From: Daucus carota subsp. sativus
Taxonomy: Eukaryota; Streptophyta; Magnoliopsida; Apiales; Apiaceae
Length of the DNA stretch: 64,000 nt
Direction: 5' to 3'
Assembly (NCBI RefSeq): GCF_001625215.2
Contig: NC_030384.2
Span: forward strand, 36,924,390-36,988,389
Positions 26,001 through 38,524 of the stretch are shown here, piece after piece; the stretch's first letter is position 1; each line of letters begins with the position of its first letter. The notes beneath the pieces were generated by a model, which was given only the letters and a program-made list of their open reading frames with translations, ran no database searches and had not been told where the DNA came from. The position numbers and the translations under genes are program-made.

Positions 26001-26052
26001 GAGAAGGGAGATCTGAGTCATCCACATCGAGTGATTCCCAATTCTCCTCCAT
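23050..26052 (-). CDS. HROB-like homologous-recombination OB-fold protein
   Basis: Exons on the minus strand: 26052-25689, 25591-25512, 25038-24976, 24893-24792, 24662-24597, 23802-23727, 23549-23050. They join to 416 residues. The N-terminus (about 25-50) is a His/Gln/Asn-rich low-complexity stretch. From about residue 125 to 230 lies an OB-fold of the HROB (C17orf53/MCM8IP, DUF4539) type, recognisable from VVAIINSCTPNGLGDMTVTL, DTTGLIDATIHRKVL and YLNITRSNVVKV. The C-terminal third is polar and probably disordered, ending in LPQWTDEQLLELFEDDEP. In animals this family recruits the MCM8-MCM9 helicase to damaged DNA and promotes DNA synthesis in homologous recombination; a similar nuclear role is inferred here. 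The start is the first ATG of the long exon 1. The gene is head to head with the C2-domain gene, 946 bases apart. Confidence 0.88.
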
Positions 26053-26998
26053 ACTTGTGACTCGACTTGCTTCTTCGCTGAAATGATGAATAGTGTTTGT
26101 TTGAACAACACCTTGTTTGGCGCCACTACTGTGTATCGATAATCGAACAATGAATGCCCTAATAGGCTTCCCAAATTGTATTTGTTAGGTTGATTAAATT
26201 ACATTTATTATTAAATTTTAATTTACAGATAAGATTAAAAATATACGTGGATATTGTCAATAACTGTTCTCCAAAAAAATTAGAATTATATATATATATA
26301 TATAAATATTCTAAAATTCAATCATGTATATAACATAATTGTTTAAGTATTACTTATTTTTTTATTATAAAATGGGGACATGAAACTTCTGAAATATGAG
26401 GCAGTTTGACTGAAATTAAAATTTTCAAGTTTAAAATATTTGTTTGGATAAATTTAATTTTTTATGATAAAAAAATAATTTATGGATAATTTCAATTAAA
26501 AAATGCTTAAAAAAATTTAATTCAGTCAAGATTTACCTTAACATGATCCAGTGACTTAAAAGTTAAAATGTATTTTTAAATAATTTTGATTTATTAATGA
26601 TTCATGAGTTATTAAAATATAAAAATAAAAATAAAAATAATTTATTTTCTCAGAAAATTTTAATGATGCACTTGAAAGATAAAATTAAACGAAATGACAA
26701 ATTTAAAGACAAGGTATGTGGCCACCAAACAATTCCCTTGCAAATCGTTGTTTCTAATTACTCCAATAAATTCCCCAAAAATAGGAAGAGCAGAAAGAAC
26801 CACAATCTTCGATAATCCTTCTGAGACGATCATCATTTCCTTCCCCACAAACCTTCTATAACTGAGCTTTCATCATCTTTTTTCTTTTTTCCAATTAATT
26901 TTACCCCCTGCCTTTCTTATTTAGAATCGGAGGGCGGCAATCTTTTATTATTCTACTTTCTACACACACACAATCACATATATATAATTCGGAGACAT
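26053..26998. promoter_or_regulatory. Shared upstream region of the divergent HROB-like and C2-domain genes
   Basis: The two start codons are 946 bases apart and point away from each other, so both 5' leaders and promoters must lie here. The sequence is AT-rich with a (TA)n stretch near 26287-26303 and an ACACACACA tract followed by ATATATATA just before the C2-gene ATG. I see no convincing operator-like motif. Confidence 0.5.
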
Positions 26999-28870
26999 AT
27001 GAATATGGCAGCAGGATCATCACTCATGGCTAACCTAATGGGTCTTTTGAGAATTAGGATTAAAAGGGGTGTCAATCTTGCTGTTCGTGATCTTAATACC
27101 AGTGACCCTTATATTGTCGTTAGGATGGGTCGACAAGTATGCTTCTATTCTTTTGTTATCCTGTCTTTTTATTTTTGCTTAAGTGAATTCGTTGCTTATG
27201 AATTTTGTTAGTCTACTGTTTAGCCTTTGATATATGTTGATTTGTGGCATCTTAGGGAAGTTGTGAATTTGCTCCCTCGGAGGCATAACTAATATAATTC
27301 ATTAACGTTGACATCATTCGGATTCATTACATATAACTTAAAAATAGTAGTACCAATTATAATAATTTCGGGGGGCTAAATTAATTTTTATTTTTTAAAG
27401 GTATAAAAGTGCTAAACAAATTTTGTTATTCGAAAAAGGGAATTTTTCCTTCTTTTCTCTTGTTAGAGGTAATTGCAGTTATTGTTCTCTTTAAAATGGA
27501 AATACATCTTCTGGTTTGTTATTTTTCTCGAGGTTAGAAACATAGGGATGTCTCTTTAAGGGTGTGGAATTTTACTTGTCTGATTTACCGCTGTTGTGGA
27601 CAACTTTTGCTGGCAATTTGTCACAAATTCATGTCCTATGTTTTTGTTATACATTAACATGTTAGAAGAGTTGATTTGGCTCGACACATGTTTGTCATAT
27701 TCATATACAAATATAACTCACTATGCAGTAAATAACTCTTATTGTCATCTGTATGCTGGGGTAGAATGATCAATGAAATACCACGTTTCTCATGTTATAA
27801 TGATCATGGATTTAAGCAAGCTAACTAAATTATTCAAGCTTTTCTTTCCTCGAAAAGATTATGATTTTGAAATATTGAATATATTAACATATTATAATTT
27901 TCTAATTTATTTTCTGTTCAATGCCGTAAAATGCCGTAAAATCATTGGGTAACATTTTAGTCGAAATTTTTTTAATATCTTCATTTCTCGATGGTATCTC
28001 ATCTAAAAATGTGGACGATGCAGAAGCTGAAGACACGTGTCATTAAGAAGGACGTTAATCCTGAGTGGAATGAAGATTTAACTCTTTCTGTGCAAGACCC
28101 TGATGTCCCGATCAAGCTAGTAAGTTTCTTTTCCACTTTTTTGGCCAATACAAGATAAAGACTGAAGGACTAGCTCTGATGATTTAAGTAGGTGAAATTG
28201 TTCATCAGTATTTAAAAAGTATATCATGTTTATCAACATGCGAATCTTAGAAAGATGTTCTTTGCAAATTGTTTTATGGAACTAGTTTACAACATCAGAA
28301 AGCAAGTTGAGGACTTTTTATATCAGGGAACAAATAAAAGAGCGATCAGTTTAACTTATAAAGTGTTTTTTACCATTCGTCCAATATGTCTCTGTGAGTG
28401 CGATTTTTCATTTAGATGATATGCTCAGTAATCTGTGGTCTCATTTTACACCTTTAGTTATCTCATATCAGCAGATTGCATTCCTATATGGTAGACATTA
28501 GTCGGCATAATAATTTAAGGAAATGTTATCATCCTTAGTTAAAATTGAGTTCTTATATTGAATATGCTGGTACATGTAGACCGTGTACGATCACGACACT
28601 TTTAGCCTGGATGACAAAATGGGAGAAGCAGAATTCAGCATAAAGGAATTTATAGAGGCACTAAAAGTTGAAGTGGGATCTGTCCCCAATGGTACTGTTA
28701 TTACAACTGTACATCCAAGCAGGCTGAACTGCCTGGTTGAGGAGAGCCATGTGATCTATAGGAATGGTCGTTTCATCCAGGAACTGTGCCTAAGATTAAA
28801 TGATGTTGAATGTGGTGAAGTTGAACTTGAATTGCATTGGATTGATCTTCCTGGCTCCAAAGGTATATAA
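26999..28870 (+). CDS. CAR-family C2-domain protein (C2-domain ABA-related type)
   Basis: Exons 26999-27136, 28024-28119 and 28580-28870 join to 174 residues, the normal size for this small family. A single C2 domain fills the protein: LLRIRIKRGVNLAVRD with the first calcium-loop Asp, NTSDPYIVVRMG, VIKKDVNPEWNEDLTL, and the third loop YDHDTFSLDDKMG. The family-specific insert and C-terminal block follow (GTVITTVHPSRLNCLVEES; VECGEVELELHWIDLPGS). CAR proteins bind membranes in a calcium-dependent way and bring PYR/PYL abscisic-acid receptors to the plasma membrane; this role is inferred by family. The first of three possible Met codons (26999, 27005, 27026) was chosen; all keep the domain. Exon 1 to exon 2 spans an 887-bp intron. 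Confidence 0.92.
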
Positions 28871-29299
28871 ATTAGTACAGCTGATCTTGTTGCTTGATGT
28901 TCCCGGGAGGCTTTGTCAAGGACTTCTGCTCGTATCAGATCTAATTCGGCAATCATCCTCAGCAGTATATGACATGCTCACCATTTCCCGTGCATATGAG
29001 GTTATTGGTTTACCATATGAACATTTGGATGCTGCTCTAATTATATGCACTGGGAATTTTGTAAGTTATGAGGTCTTATGTCTGCTAAATCTGTCTTGAC
29101 AGCACATTTTGACTCGGATTATATATATCTTGTTGTGTGTTTTAACTGATCCGTGCTTTTCCCCATCTGGTCCATCTCCCTTAAATTTTTATAATCCACA
29201 GTCCTAGAATTTACTTTGTCCTCCTTTAGAAAAAAGAATTCTTCAGAGATATACAAGAACTTGAGCAATATTAAGATGCAATTTCTTAATGTTTAATCT
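28871..29299. other. 3' flank of the C2-domain gene
   Basis: Moderately balanced sequence after the stop, probably 3' UTR. A plus-strand open frame at 28800-29099 overlaps the last exon in another frame and resembles no family. Confidence 0.4.
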
Positions 29300-29775
29300 A
29301 AGCTTTGGGCAATTCTCGAAATTGGACTCAGTGAATTTAAATCAGAGATAAGTATGAGCAGATACGATTTGAATAAAACCAGCAAGTGACAAAGAACTAG
29401 ACGTGCGCGCACACTGAAATAATATCCTGACACCATGAATGTCCACATCAAATTTCTTGAGGCACTCTTCGTAATCCAACACATTGTTTAATCTCCTACA
29501 CATTGCATCTTGTTGTGTGTGTGTGTAATATATGGTGAGAAATTAGTGTCTAAAAGCAAGCGGACAAGAGTTTTGGCTTCTCCGATGCTTCAACATCCCG
29601 TGTGGATATTAAAGATGTGATACCACGAATGGTGGCCATGCATCTCCTTTTTATTTTTATACTAACAGCACGCAAATCCTTGAGAGCAAGAGGACACACA
29701 GGATGCCATTTACTTTTCACCAGTCGCTCGGAAACAGGTCGGAACTGATCTCTAAAACACAAACTTAAATTCAAT
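29300..29775 (-). pseudogene. Exon-like coding relic, unrecognised
   Basis: Two minus-strand stretches look coding. One, about 29774-29550, reads RPVSERLVKSKWHPVCPLAL and LKDLRAVSIKIKRRCMATIR before a stop. The other, about 29493-29413, reads RRLNNVLDYEECLKKFDVD then IHGVRILFQ, bounded by an AG acceptor-like and a GT donor-like site. Amino-acid composition is protein-like, but I do not recognise the family and find no start or full frame. It may be a fragment of a duplicated gene, or chance. The 70-bp duplication at 29745-29882 touches its upstream end. Confidence 0.3.
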
Positions 29776-29882
29776 ATCAGTTAAATTTATCCTGATTGTT
29801 TCAAAATCCTGACACTGATCTCTAAAACACAAACTTAAATTCAATATCGGTTAAATTTATCCCGGTTGTTTCAAAATCCTGT
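29745..29882. repeat. Tandem duplication, 70-bp unit, two copies
   Basis: CTGATCTCTAAAACACAAAC starts a unit at 29745 and again at 29815. The two copies differ at only a few positions (for example ATCAG versus ATCGG), which suggests a fairly recent event. Confidence 0.9.
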
Positions 29883-30316
29883 CTGTATTTGAATTTGAGT
29901 CTTGAAATCAATGCGGTGACTGTGGAGTGTGGAATATACTAAATAAGCTGAGGAAATGGCGAAGGATAAGACACGAAAGGTGGTTGGCAGAATAAACAAC
30001 TAAGTGTAAGCAAATGAAGAGCCGATGAATTTTGAGAAGATAAAAGTTGAAACATCTGGTCATAAAAATATATGGCAAAGCGTGAAATATAAACATGGTG
30101 TTTGGGAATTTTGGAATTCCAAGAGGCCTATAACACCGACACGCCAGTCTTTGCCTTGTCTTTAATTATAGTAAGAGTACTCATTTTTTTCCTTCTTTCA
30201 CTTTTACCATGTGTTTTTCCATCATTTCTTTCAATGCATGCTTCCCTGTGTTTTCAGCACTCCTATGACACTAATATACTTACCTTACCCAGGGCAGCGC
30301 TGTATGAATATTGATC

Positions 30317-30659
30317 ATGGCCCTGTTTGGAAGTTAACGATTAACTGTTAGCGAATTGAATTAGATGTTTTGACTAGCTGATTGAGTTAGATGTTTTGAC
30401 TAGCGGATTGGATTAGTTGTTTCTCGTAAAACTGTTTGGTAAATAGCTGATTGATTAACTGTTTCTGATATAAACCAAAACCTCTAACCCAAAAAACTTC
30501 TCAAAGTAGCTTTTTCAAAATTAGTTTTTTGGGCTCAAACCTCTATTCCAATCCGCTAATTACCAAACATTAAAATTAACGGATTGTAGTGATCAAACCT
30601 CTAAACCACCTCAAACCTCTATTTTCTGCCCAAACCTCTAACTTCCAAATATGGCCCAT
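30317..30659. mobile_element. hAT-like MITE, about 340 bp
   Basis: The left end is ATGGCCCTGTTTGGAAGTTA and the reverse-complemented right end is ATGGGCCATATTTGGAAGTTA, a strong terminal inverted repeat. Internally the phrase CAAACCTCTA recurs at least four times near the right side, and GATTGxxTTAGxTGTTTTGACTAGC is repeated near the left. No ORF. An 8-bp hAT-type target duplication is not obvious. Confidence 0.7.
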
Positions 30660-32177
30660 ATCATTTAATATTAGTATTGAAATCTCGTTCCGATTCTCAT
30701 TTACCGGATTCAAATCTCGCGATAATTTTAATTGTGTTATGTAAAGCCAGTGAGAAAATGAATTTTGAAGGGAGACTAGTGCCTTGATGAAGTATATCTT
30801 TTTGGGTTCAAAAAGTTGTATCTTGAAATTGTGTGTTGAAGTATAGTGTAAATAGCTTTAATTAAAGGGACTTTTTTTTTTTTTTGACTAATATGGACTT
30901 TAATGAAATGAAAAGATGTTGAAACAAGGTAACGTTTTTTTGTACATAAACTGCTTGTGTGCCATCAAACTTCTAAAGGTGATTCCACAACATTCGTTCT
31001 TTTACATTTCATGAATTTTGAATCATTGAAATTAAATTGAACATAGTCTGATTTTTTTATATAATCTTGTACCGGGAGAAAAAATCTGAAAAGAATGAAT
31101 GAATGATTAGCACATAAGAACAACCATAGCCCATCAATAGCCCACGAGCTAAAAGGGGAATCCTACAGCAAAAATAAAAGGAGAACATGCTCACTTTAAG
31201 AGCTTCATTGGCTCAAACAAAAATAAATTAAGATTTTTATGCAGTAATTATACTGTATAAAAATAGATACTATTATATAACTAAAACCAAAAGCAATTAT
31301 CAAGAATTGTGTTGTATTCAGCTTTCACAAGAAAACTAAACATAATATCTTCTATTTATTAGCACAGGGACAACACATTTTCACTCAAGAATATGATTAT
31401 CTTTTTCCCAAGAGAAAAGCATGTATAATTTTGGCAATACAAACAATTAGTAGTTAACATTATTGTCAAAGAAATTGGTTATGTTCGATTATTATATATA
31501 AACTATCTATGCACTCTGCACCTAGTTACCCCGACTCGGCAATAATTTGAAAATTTTATATGGTTTTGACCTAAAATAAGTGTCGGAGTGTACATATCCA
31601 TGTCCGAGTGTCAAATGTCAGACATGAGTACGTGAGAAAAAAAATGAAGAGTCGAGATAACGTAGCTCTGCACTCTACTGAAAATGAATTTTTAATATTT
31701 ATGTTCTTAAAACCAAACTTATTTAAAGGGAATAGAAGAAGAAAAGAATCAAAGGGAAAAATAGTAAGAGCCCCTAAACGAGTATAAAACTTGTAAATGC
31801 ACCACCTCCAACCAAATAACTTTAGCAAAATTTTGTTTCCGTCACTCATGCCCATGTCTCATTCATATCCAAACATAGCTCAGAACAAATGGCATAAACC
31901 AAACCCCAAAATTAATTTAATAATTAAAACATACTTCAAAAATATTTACTATTAAAAAATGTGTATACTAGTACATAAATTGAACACTTTTTAACAGCCT
32001 TTTCTACTTTGTGTTCTGGAGACTCTGAAAACTACAAACACACTTTGCTCATCAGTAATCTCACTTGCTCTTCAACTTCATAACATTTCTCTCTTTTCCA
32101 CAAGACCCTCTTCAAGAAATCTACTCTTGTTGATATATTTGCCAAAAAGATCACTTCTTGCTTGTTATTGAGCAAAC
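30660..32177. other. Upstream region and leader of the PIN1-type gene
   Basis: AT-rich non-coding sequence. From about 31990 to the ATG at 32178 it becomes CT-rich (CTCACTTGCTCTTCAACTTC, TTTCTCTCTTTTCC), like a plant 5' leader. A TATATATAAA motif at about 31494 is the best TATA candidate but would imply a long leader. No auxin-response TGTCTC pair is obvious to me. Confidence 0.4.
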
Positions 32178-35100
32178 ATGATCAATCTTTCAGATTTTTA
32201 CCATGTGATGACTGCAGTTGTTCCACTCTATGTAGCCATGATTTTAGCTTATGGCTCTGTGAAATGGTGGAAGATATTCTCTCCTGACCAATGTTCAGGG
32301 ATCAACCGTTTTGTTGCTCTGTTTGCAGTCCCTCTTCTTTCATTTCACTTCATTTCTTCCAACAATCCTTACACTATGAACTTCAGGTTCATTGCTGCTG
32401 ATACACTTCAAAAGATCATTATGCTTGTTGTGTTAGCTATATGGTGTAGAGTGAGCAGAAGGGGGTGTTTGGAATGGACTATTACACTTTTTTCACTGTC
32501 CACTCTGCCAAACACTCTTGTCATGGGCATTCCTCTGCTTAAAGGAATGTATGGGGAGTTCTCAGGGAGCTTGATGGTGCAGATTGTTGTGCTTCAGTGT
32601 ATTATTTGGTATACTTTGATGCTTTTCTTGTTTGAGTTTAGAGGGGCTAGGATGCTGATTTCTGAACAGTTTCCTGACACTGCTGGCTCTATTGTTTCCA
32701 TTCATGTGGATTCTGATGTCATGTCATTGGATGGAAGACATGTTTTGGAGACTGAGGCTGAGATTAAGGAGGATGGGAAGCTTCATGTTACTGTTAGGAA
32801 GTCTAATGCTTCCAGGTCTGATATTTATTCGAGAAGGTCCCAGGGGTTGTCGACGACCCCTAGACCTTCTAATTTGACTAATGCGGAGATTTATTCTTTG
32901 CAGTCCTCAAGAAACCCGACCCCGCGAGGGTCGAGTTTCAATCACACTGATTTTTACTCTATGGTTGCTGGGGGTGGGAGGAACTCGAACTTTGGTGCTT
33001 CTGATGTTTACGGGCTTAATGCCTCGAGGGGGCCTACTCCTCGGACATCTAATTTTGAAGATGATGGTGGAAACGGGAACAAGTCCAGGTTCCACCATCA
33101 CGGGCAGCCGGGTAACATGCATAATTACCCGGCTCCCAATCCGGGAATGTTTTCTCCCAAGACAAATGGAACATCAGCAGCATCCAAGAAGCCTAATGGA
33201 CAAGGTCATAACAAGGCAGAGGAAGGCACTAAAGATCTTCACATGTTTGTGTGGAGTTCTAGTGCATCTCCTGTGTCAGATGTTTTTGGAGGCCATGAAT
33301 ATGGAGCTTTAGACCAACCTGCACCTAAAGATGTAAGAGTAGCTGTTTCTCCAGCAAAAGGTAATTTTTTGAAATTACTTAATTTAGCTAATTACTTGTG
33401 AGTCCTGTGTTCTGTATGTTTGCTTGCTTTAGGTCATTTTTCAACATGTACTTATGTTTGTAATCTTTATACTTCAGTTGAGGGTCATAGAGCTGATAAT
33501 CAAGAAGAATACATGGTGGAGAGAGATGAATTCAGCTTTGGGGACAGAGAAATGCACAAGCATGAAGGTGGTGAGAAAGGTGGAGATAACAAAGCTAAAG
33601 TCATGCCTCCAACAAGTGTGATGACCAGGCTCATTTTGATCATGGTCTGGAGAAAGCTCATCAGGAACCCCAACACTTACTCTAGCTTGATTGGGCTCAT
33701 CTGGTCTCTAGTTTCATTCAGGTAAATTATTTACTTGCATTATTTTAGCCCATCTCTTTCAATATCCACAAAATAACTTGAGCAAATCTGTATATTTGAA
33801 GTTATGTATAGTCTATTTTTGGTTTCTTGAGGTTGTAGTAATAAACAGTTGCTTGTGGAAATGGTATCTTGTAGGTGGCATGTTGAAATGCCTGCCATAA
33901 TTGCAAAGTCTATATCCATACTGTCTGATGCAGGCCTTGGCATGGCCATGTTCAGTCTAGGTCAGTACTAAACACATCCTTTCATATCTCATCTTATATT
34001 CTGCTGCTAGATCTCTTTTATGATAAAGATCACTGCCTCTCTGCCTTTACATTATTAAATGTAGATCTGATTAAACAAAGTGATTTTAAAGCTCAAGTAA
34101 GATAGCACTCTTTGTCATCAATGATGATAACCTGTAAACATGCTAAATGATGGTTCATCATAGGGTAGGTGCATATTCTTGGTTTAATGATGTCTTATAA
34201 CAATGGTGAGGTCAGGCCTTAGCTAACTTCACTGACATGAACAAGAACAAGCACAAGCACAATCTTGTTTATTACTACTACTACTCTTAAGTAATTATGC
34301 ATCCAACTACACATCTTCAATGTGGCCGATTCCTACCCAAATTAAGGTCTAAAGTGTGAGACTTTATGGTATAAACCAACACTTGGTGCTTTAAAAAAAA
34401 CAATTTTCATAATTTAATGCAACAAGACTGGCTGTTTTAACTTTGAAAGATACTACAGTTCTCTCTCATGTGATGTACTATTATATTGCATTGTAGACCG
34501 GGACGGAACTAGGAAGAGCGTTACCGAGACTGAGTCGCAAAATTAGTGAACCATTTTATCTTAAATCAAATTCCATACCCAAAAAATAAGTTTAAAATTA
34601 ACTTTGAACTCCAGCAAATCCCGAATAATCAATAAAAAAACTATACTTTATAATTTAGTCGCGAGTCATTTTAAGTCGTTTTTAATCCTGATTCCGTTAC
34701 TGCATATAGAAGTGGACATACAAAGGTAGAGTGGAAGTAAGAATGATGAAGTGGGGTGGTGGTGATGATGAAAGGGTGTATGATAAAATGAGAACATAAA
34801 AACTGACAGAATGTGGGTGGGGTGAAGGTGGAGGAATTGATTAGGGAGTGTTGTTTTTGTGTTTGTGACAGGTCTGTTTATGGCATTGCAACCAAGGATC
34901 ATAGCATGTGGGAATTCTATAGCAACTTTTGCCATGGCTGTCAGATTCCTCACAGGCCCAGCTGTCATGGCAGCTGCTTCCATTGCTGTTGGTCTCCGTG
35001 GCACTCTTTTACATGTTGCCATTGTCCAGGTTAACTCAAACACAAACCCCCCATAGTTTCATGTCATTGCTCATATATAAACACTTTATTGTTGCATGCT

Positions 35101-35708
35101 TTAGTTCTGTATATGATTATATATACTGTTTTTGGTACAAGTCAGTAGTCAGCTTTCTATTAAGGTATTATATGTGGCCAGTCATCTTTTTCTTTCTTGT
35201 TTATGTCCATTAGGACAACTCTTAGTGGGTATCTTCTGTAACTATTATTACTTGTTTGAAAACTTTTGCAAAGTTGCTGCTTCTCATCTTTTTTTAATAT
35301 CAGTTTTTGAATTTGGCCCTCATAATATTCCTGAACTATCAACTACAGACATGGATTTATCATATTTCACTATCTCACAAGATTCCATTTAAGTACTTGC
35401 TTAGATTTGGTTGGTTTTGTGTTGAATGATTTTCTCACATTGTTATGTGTGGAATGCCAGGCAGCTCTACCACAGGGAATTGTCCCCTTTGTCTTTGCTA
35501 AGGAATACAATGTACATCCTGACATTCTCAGCACCGCGTGAGTAGTCTATTTCCCGGTTCCGTCGTATTTTTGACAAGTTTCGAACACTCGACCTGATAA
35601 CGAATAATGTGAGCTAACATATCTGCTTGGTTTAATTGCAGTGTTATATTCGGAATGTTAATTGCTCTGCCCATCACACTGGCTTACTATGTTTTGTTGG
35701 GACTATGA
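32178..35708 (+). CDS. PIN1: PIN1-type long-loop auxin efflux carrier
   Basis: Exons 32178-33360, 33478-33721, 33875-33960, 34872-35029, 35461-35537 and 35642-35708 join to 604 residues. The N-terminal half of the membrane domain (about 1-155) starts [20 protein letters not shown] and holds five helices, including the crossover segment [13 protein letters not shown] hydrophilic loop (about 156-450) carries three PINOID-type sites, TPRPSN, TPRGSS and TPRTSN, and the PIN1 signatures [12 protein letters not shown] and [15 protein letters not shown]. The C-terminal half starts at about [20 protein letters not shown] and ends [17 protein letters not shown]1 proteins export auxin from the plasma membrane, and loop phosphorylation sets activity and polarity. 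The loop sequence matches PIN1 rather than PIN3/4/7. The gene has six exons; all junction phases agree. Confidence 0.97.
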
Positions 35709-38280
35709 AGTAGAGATTATCATTATCATCCTAATCAGCTAACTTGATAAAGCAAAAAAAAGAAAAAGGAATTATTGAAGGTGTAGAGCAAAGGAGTAAA
35801 GAGAAAAGGCTATGAAATGGAGCACAAGTGTGAAATGAAAAATCTCTCTTGCTTAGTTAAATTGTAAAATCATGTTTTAGTTAATTCGTTAGGGGGTTTT
35901 ATTCTAATGATATTTTTGGTTTTGTAATAATTATTCTTAGAACTTGTGCTTACATGAAAGTAACATAAGTGTTGATGTGATGATGCCTCTTCTCATGTTA
36001 CACCCTCTATCTAATATTCCCTTTTGACCATAAGCTTATTTTATCGTAAAAGCTCCTAACTTTTGGTATTATATTCTGCAAAGTTTTATCTTTTTTATGA
36101 GATGGTCCTGTCCATCCACAAGGAGATGTTAGGTTGATTTTTTATTTTTTTTTATATGTGCTTTTTATAACTAGTCGAAGCTTTATACAATTTTTATGGA
36201 ACCAAATTTAAAAGTTTCAAGAGAAGAGATAAAATCCCAAATGTTATAAATATTAGTGAGTTACGACTTGAATATGAGATTTTTCTCATAAAATATTTGT
36301 ACACAAATTTGATAAGTGTTTTTCGACGTTTCTCATTTGCCAACATATCGTTTTTATATATAGATAATTTTGGCGCAGAAATTAAACTGATATGTACTGG
36401 AATTCCCACTTAACATCATATATATATATCTGATTTATTATTTCAAATATATTTTGAGACAACTAAATTTTTTTTAAATATTATTGTAAAATTGAAAAAC
36501 AAAACAGGCCACTTATTTTTGTTTGCATAAAAAACAAAATGGTTAAGCAGCAGCATAATGATAGGTAGTTTGATTTAAAAATGGAGGCGTGCAGATGGTG
36601 TTGTAGGAGAGGGGCCACCACCCAGTGAGTTTGACATGATGTCACGCTCTCGAATATCGGGAGACAACCGTTGTGGTTAAAGTTCTTTCAGTCTCTTTCG
36701 CTCGCCAGTGGGCCCCTTTCTTTTCTTTCAAATAAATAAATAAATTATAATATTATTATTGTATTTTTGTAAATTTAATTTGATTGATATAATCAATTTT
36801 GCTAACTACATTGAGTTCTCTACAAAAAATTTAAATAATATCCCGTAACGAAAACACCTGTAAAATATTTCTAAAATATTGTGGATTACATATATCGTGC
36901 TAACAGCCTAACACCGACAAACTACTCGTATTGTTAGCGAAAACACCTGCAAATCATTTCTAAAATATTGTGGATTACATACATCGTGCTAACACCAAAC
37001 AAACTACTCGTATTGCGATATTGTTATGAAAATTTTTAATATATCAGACCACAGACTTGAGGTAAATGTTTGGTCTGTTTCTTCAACACGAAATCAACTT
37101 GTTTGTATGATTTGCGTAAAGAGGTTATAAATGATTTCCGATTTTGTAAGTCAAAGTTGGAGAAATTAAAAATATTTATTTTTCTAGTGAAATATTTAAA
37201 ACTTAGTTTTATAAAAATACATAGAATGATCTAAAAATATATTTATAATATTTTATTATTATTAACAAATTTTATGTATAATTATAAATATTTAAAAAAA
37301 TATTTAGACATATAAATTAAAAACTTTTACTTTTAAGTAAAAATAAATTCGATTATATATAATAAAAACTTATTGTAAGTTCCGCGGAACAAGTTTTTCG
37401 TAAATATCACTTCCTTGATCCTTAATTAATTAATATCTATTTTCAATTTCAATTTTTCAATGATATGTTCATGGGTACATGCTAAATATCAAATTACATG
37501 TATTTAACTTTTTTCTTTTGACAAAATGTATTTAACTTATTTTGATTGACTACTAATACTTATTAATAATGGTGAAACCCGCTATATACAAAAACTCCAC
37601 ATATTAAAATAAGCTAAATATATTAAATTTAGTGTTTAGTATATATGTCCTGTCACACACGGTAACTCAACCCCTTTGAATTTTTACACATGATTTAATT
37701 TGTCAGATGATTGTACAATTTTTAATTGCTACATTACTGATATATTCTCCATTTTGATTACACTAAATAGCGATTGAAACATAACTAAACACAATAATCA
37801 AATTTAAGAAGAGAATCTTAAAGTGGAGATGTATAGAAAATGACTGCTCAGTCCCAAGAGAGATTTCATACTACAATGTAGCTGAATATATACAAATCTC
37901 AGAGATGGACAGATTAGGTTGAACTGTTGAAGTGTTTCCCACTAACTCTGGCTGGTCGGCTTTTTTCGTGACAAGGCCATTTTAAATTTAACATTTATTT
38001 TGTTATATTTCATGTTGTATAGCTATTTCGTTTCTCTGTTTTAAATCAATGAATAACATCAATTCATGTTCACGAGTTAGATGATCAGATATCTTGTGCT
38101 CGCTCCAGCTAAGCAGTAAGCACCATCCTTACTTTACGACAACGTGAATTGTTTTGAAAAAATGTAAAAGAGTTGACAAGAGATTGAAAAATCAGCATGA
38201 CCATTTAAATCAATTCAGCGTGACACTTTTGTTAATAAAATGTTAAGCTTAATAATATTTTTCACAATTTTATAATATCA
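35709..38280. other. 3' flank of PIN1 and AT-rich spacer
   Basis: Non-coding, very AT-rich. A short GC-richer island at about 36590-36720 (GGGGCCACCACCCA ... GTGGGCCCC) stands out but has no ORF. The tandem duplication at 36850-37015 is listed separately. Confidence 0.5.
36850..37015. repeat. Tandem duplication, about 89-bp unit
   Basis: GAAAACACCTG-TAAAATATTTCTAAAATATTGTGGATTACAT starts at 36850 and recurs at 36939. The second copy has small deletions and ends near 37015. Both contain the phrase AAACTACTCGTATTG. Confidence 0.85.
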
Positions 38281-38524
38281 TACTCTCTCCGTCTCGATAT
38301 ATAAGTTGCTTTTGACTTTTGACTAGTCAAATTGATGACTGAAATTTATAAATATTATATAATTGAAGAAAAAAAAATATTGTCAAAAGGTAAATCAAGT
38401 CTATTTTAATATGTAACTTCTTATTTTGTAAAACAATAAATAAATATTTTTTAATAGCTGATCAAAATTTAGTTAATTTGACACTTGGAAAAACAAAAAA
38501 GACTTATAAATTGATACGGGAGTA
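38281..38524. mobile_element. Stowaway-like MITE
   Basis: The left end TACTCTCTCCGTCTCGATAT and the reverse-complemented right end TACTCCCGTATCAATTTATA are inverted copies. The match continues through ATAAGT and TCAAATT blocks, with TA at each outer edge. About 244 bp, non-coding. Confidence 0.8.

Noticed and set aside
25815-26060. 81-codon plus-strand ORF opposite HROB exon 1
   Set aside because: It is the antisense of the His/Gln-rich HROB exon; low-complexity coding sequence often leaves long antisense frames.
32881-33312. 143-codon plus-strand ORF inside PIN1 exon 1
   Set aside because: It is a frame shadow of the PIN1 hydrophilic loop, which is clearly coded in the other frame.
34666-35043. 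125-codon minus-strand ORF over PIN1 exon 4
   Set aside because: It is antisense to PIN1 exon 4 and the preceding intron.
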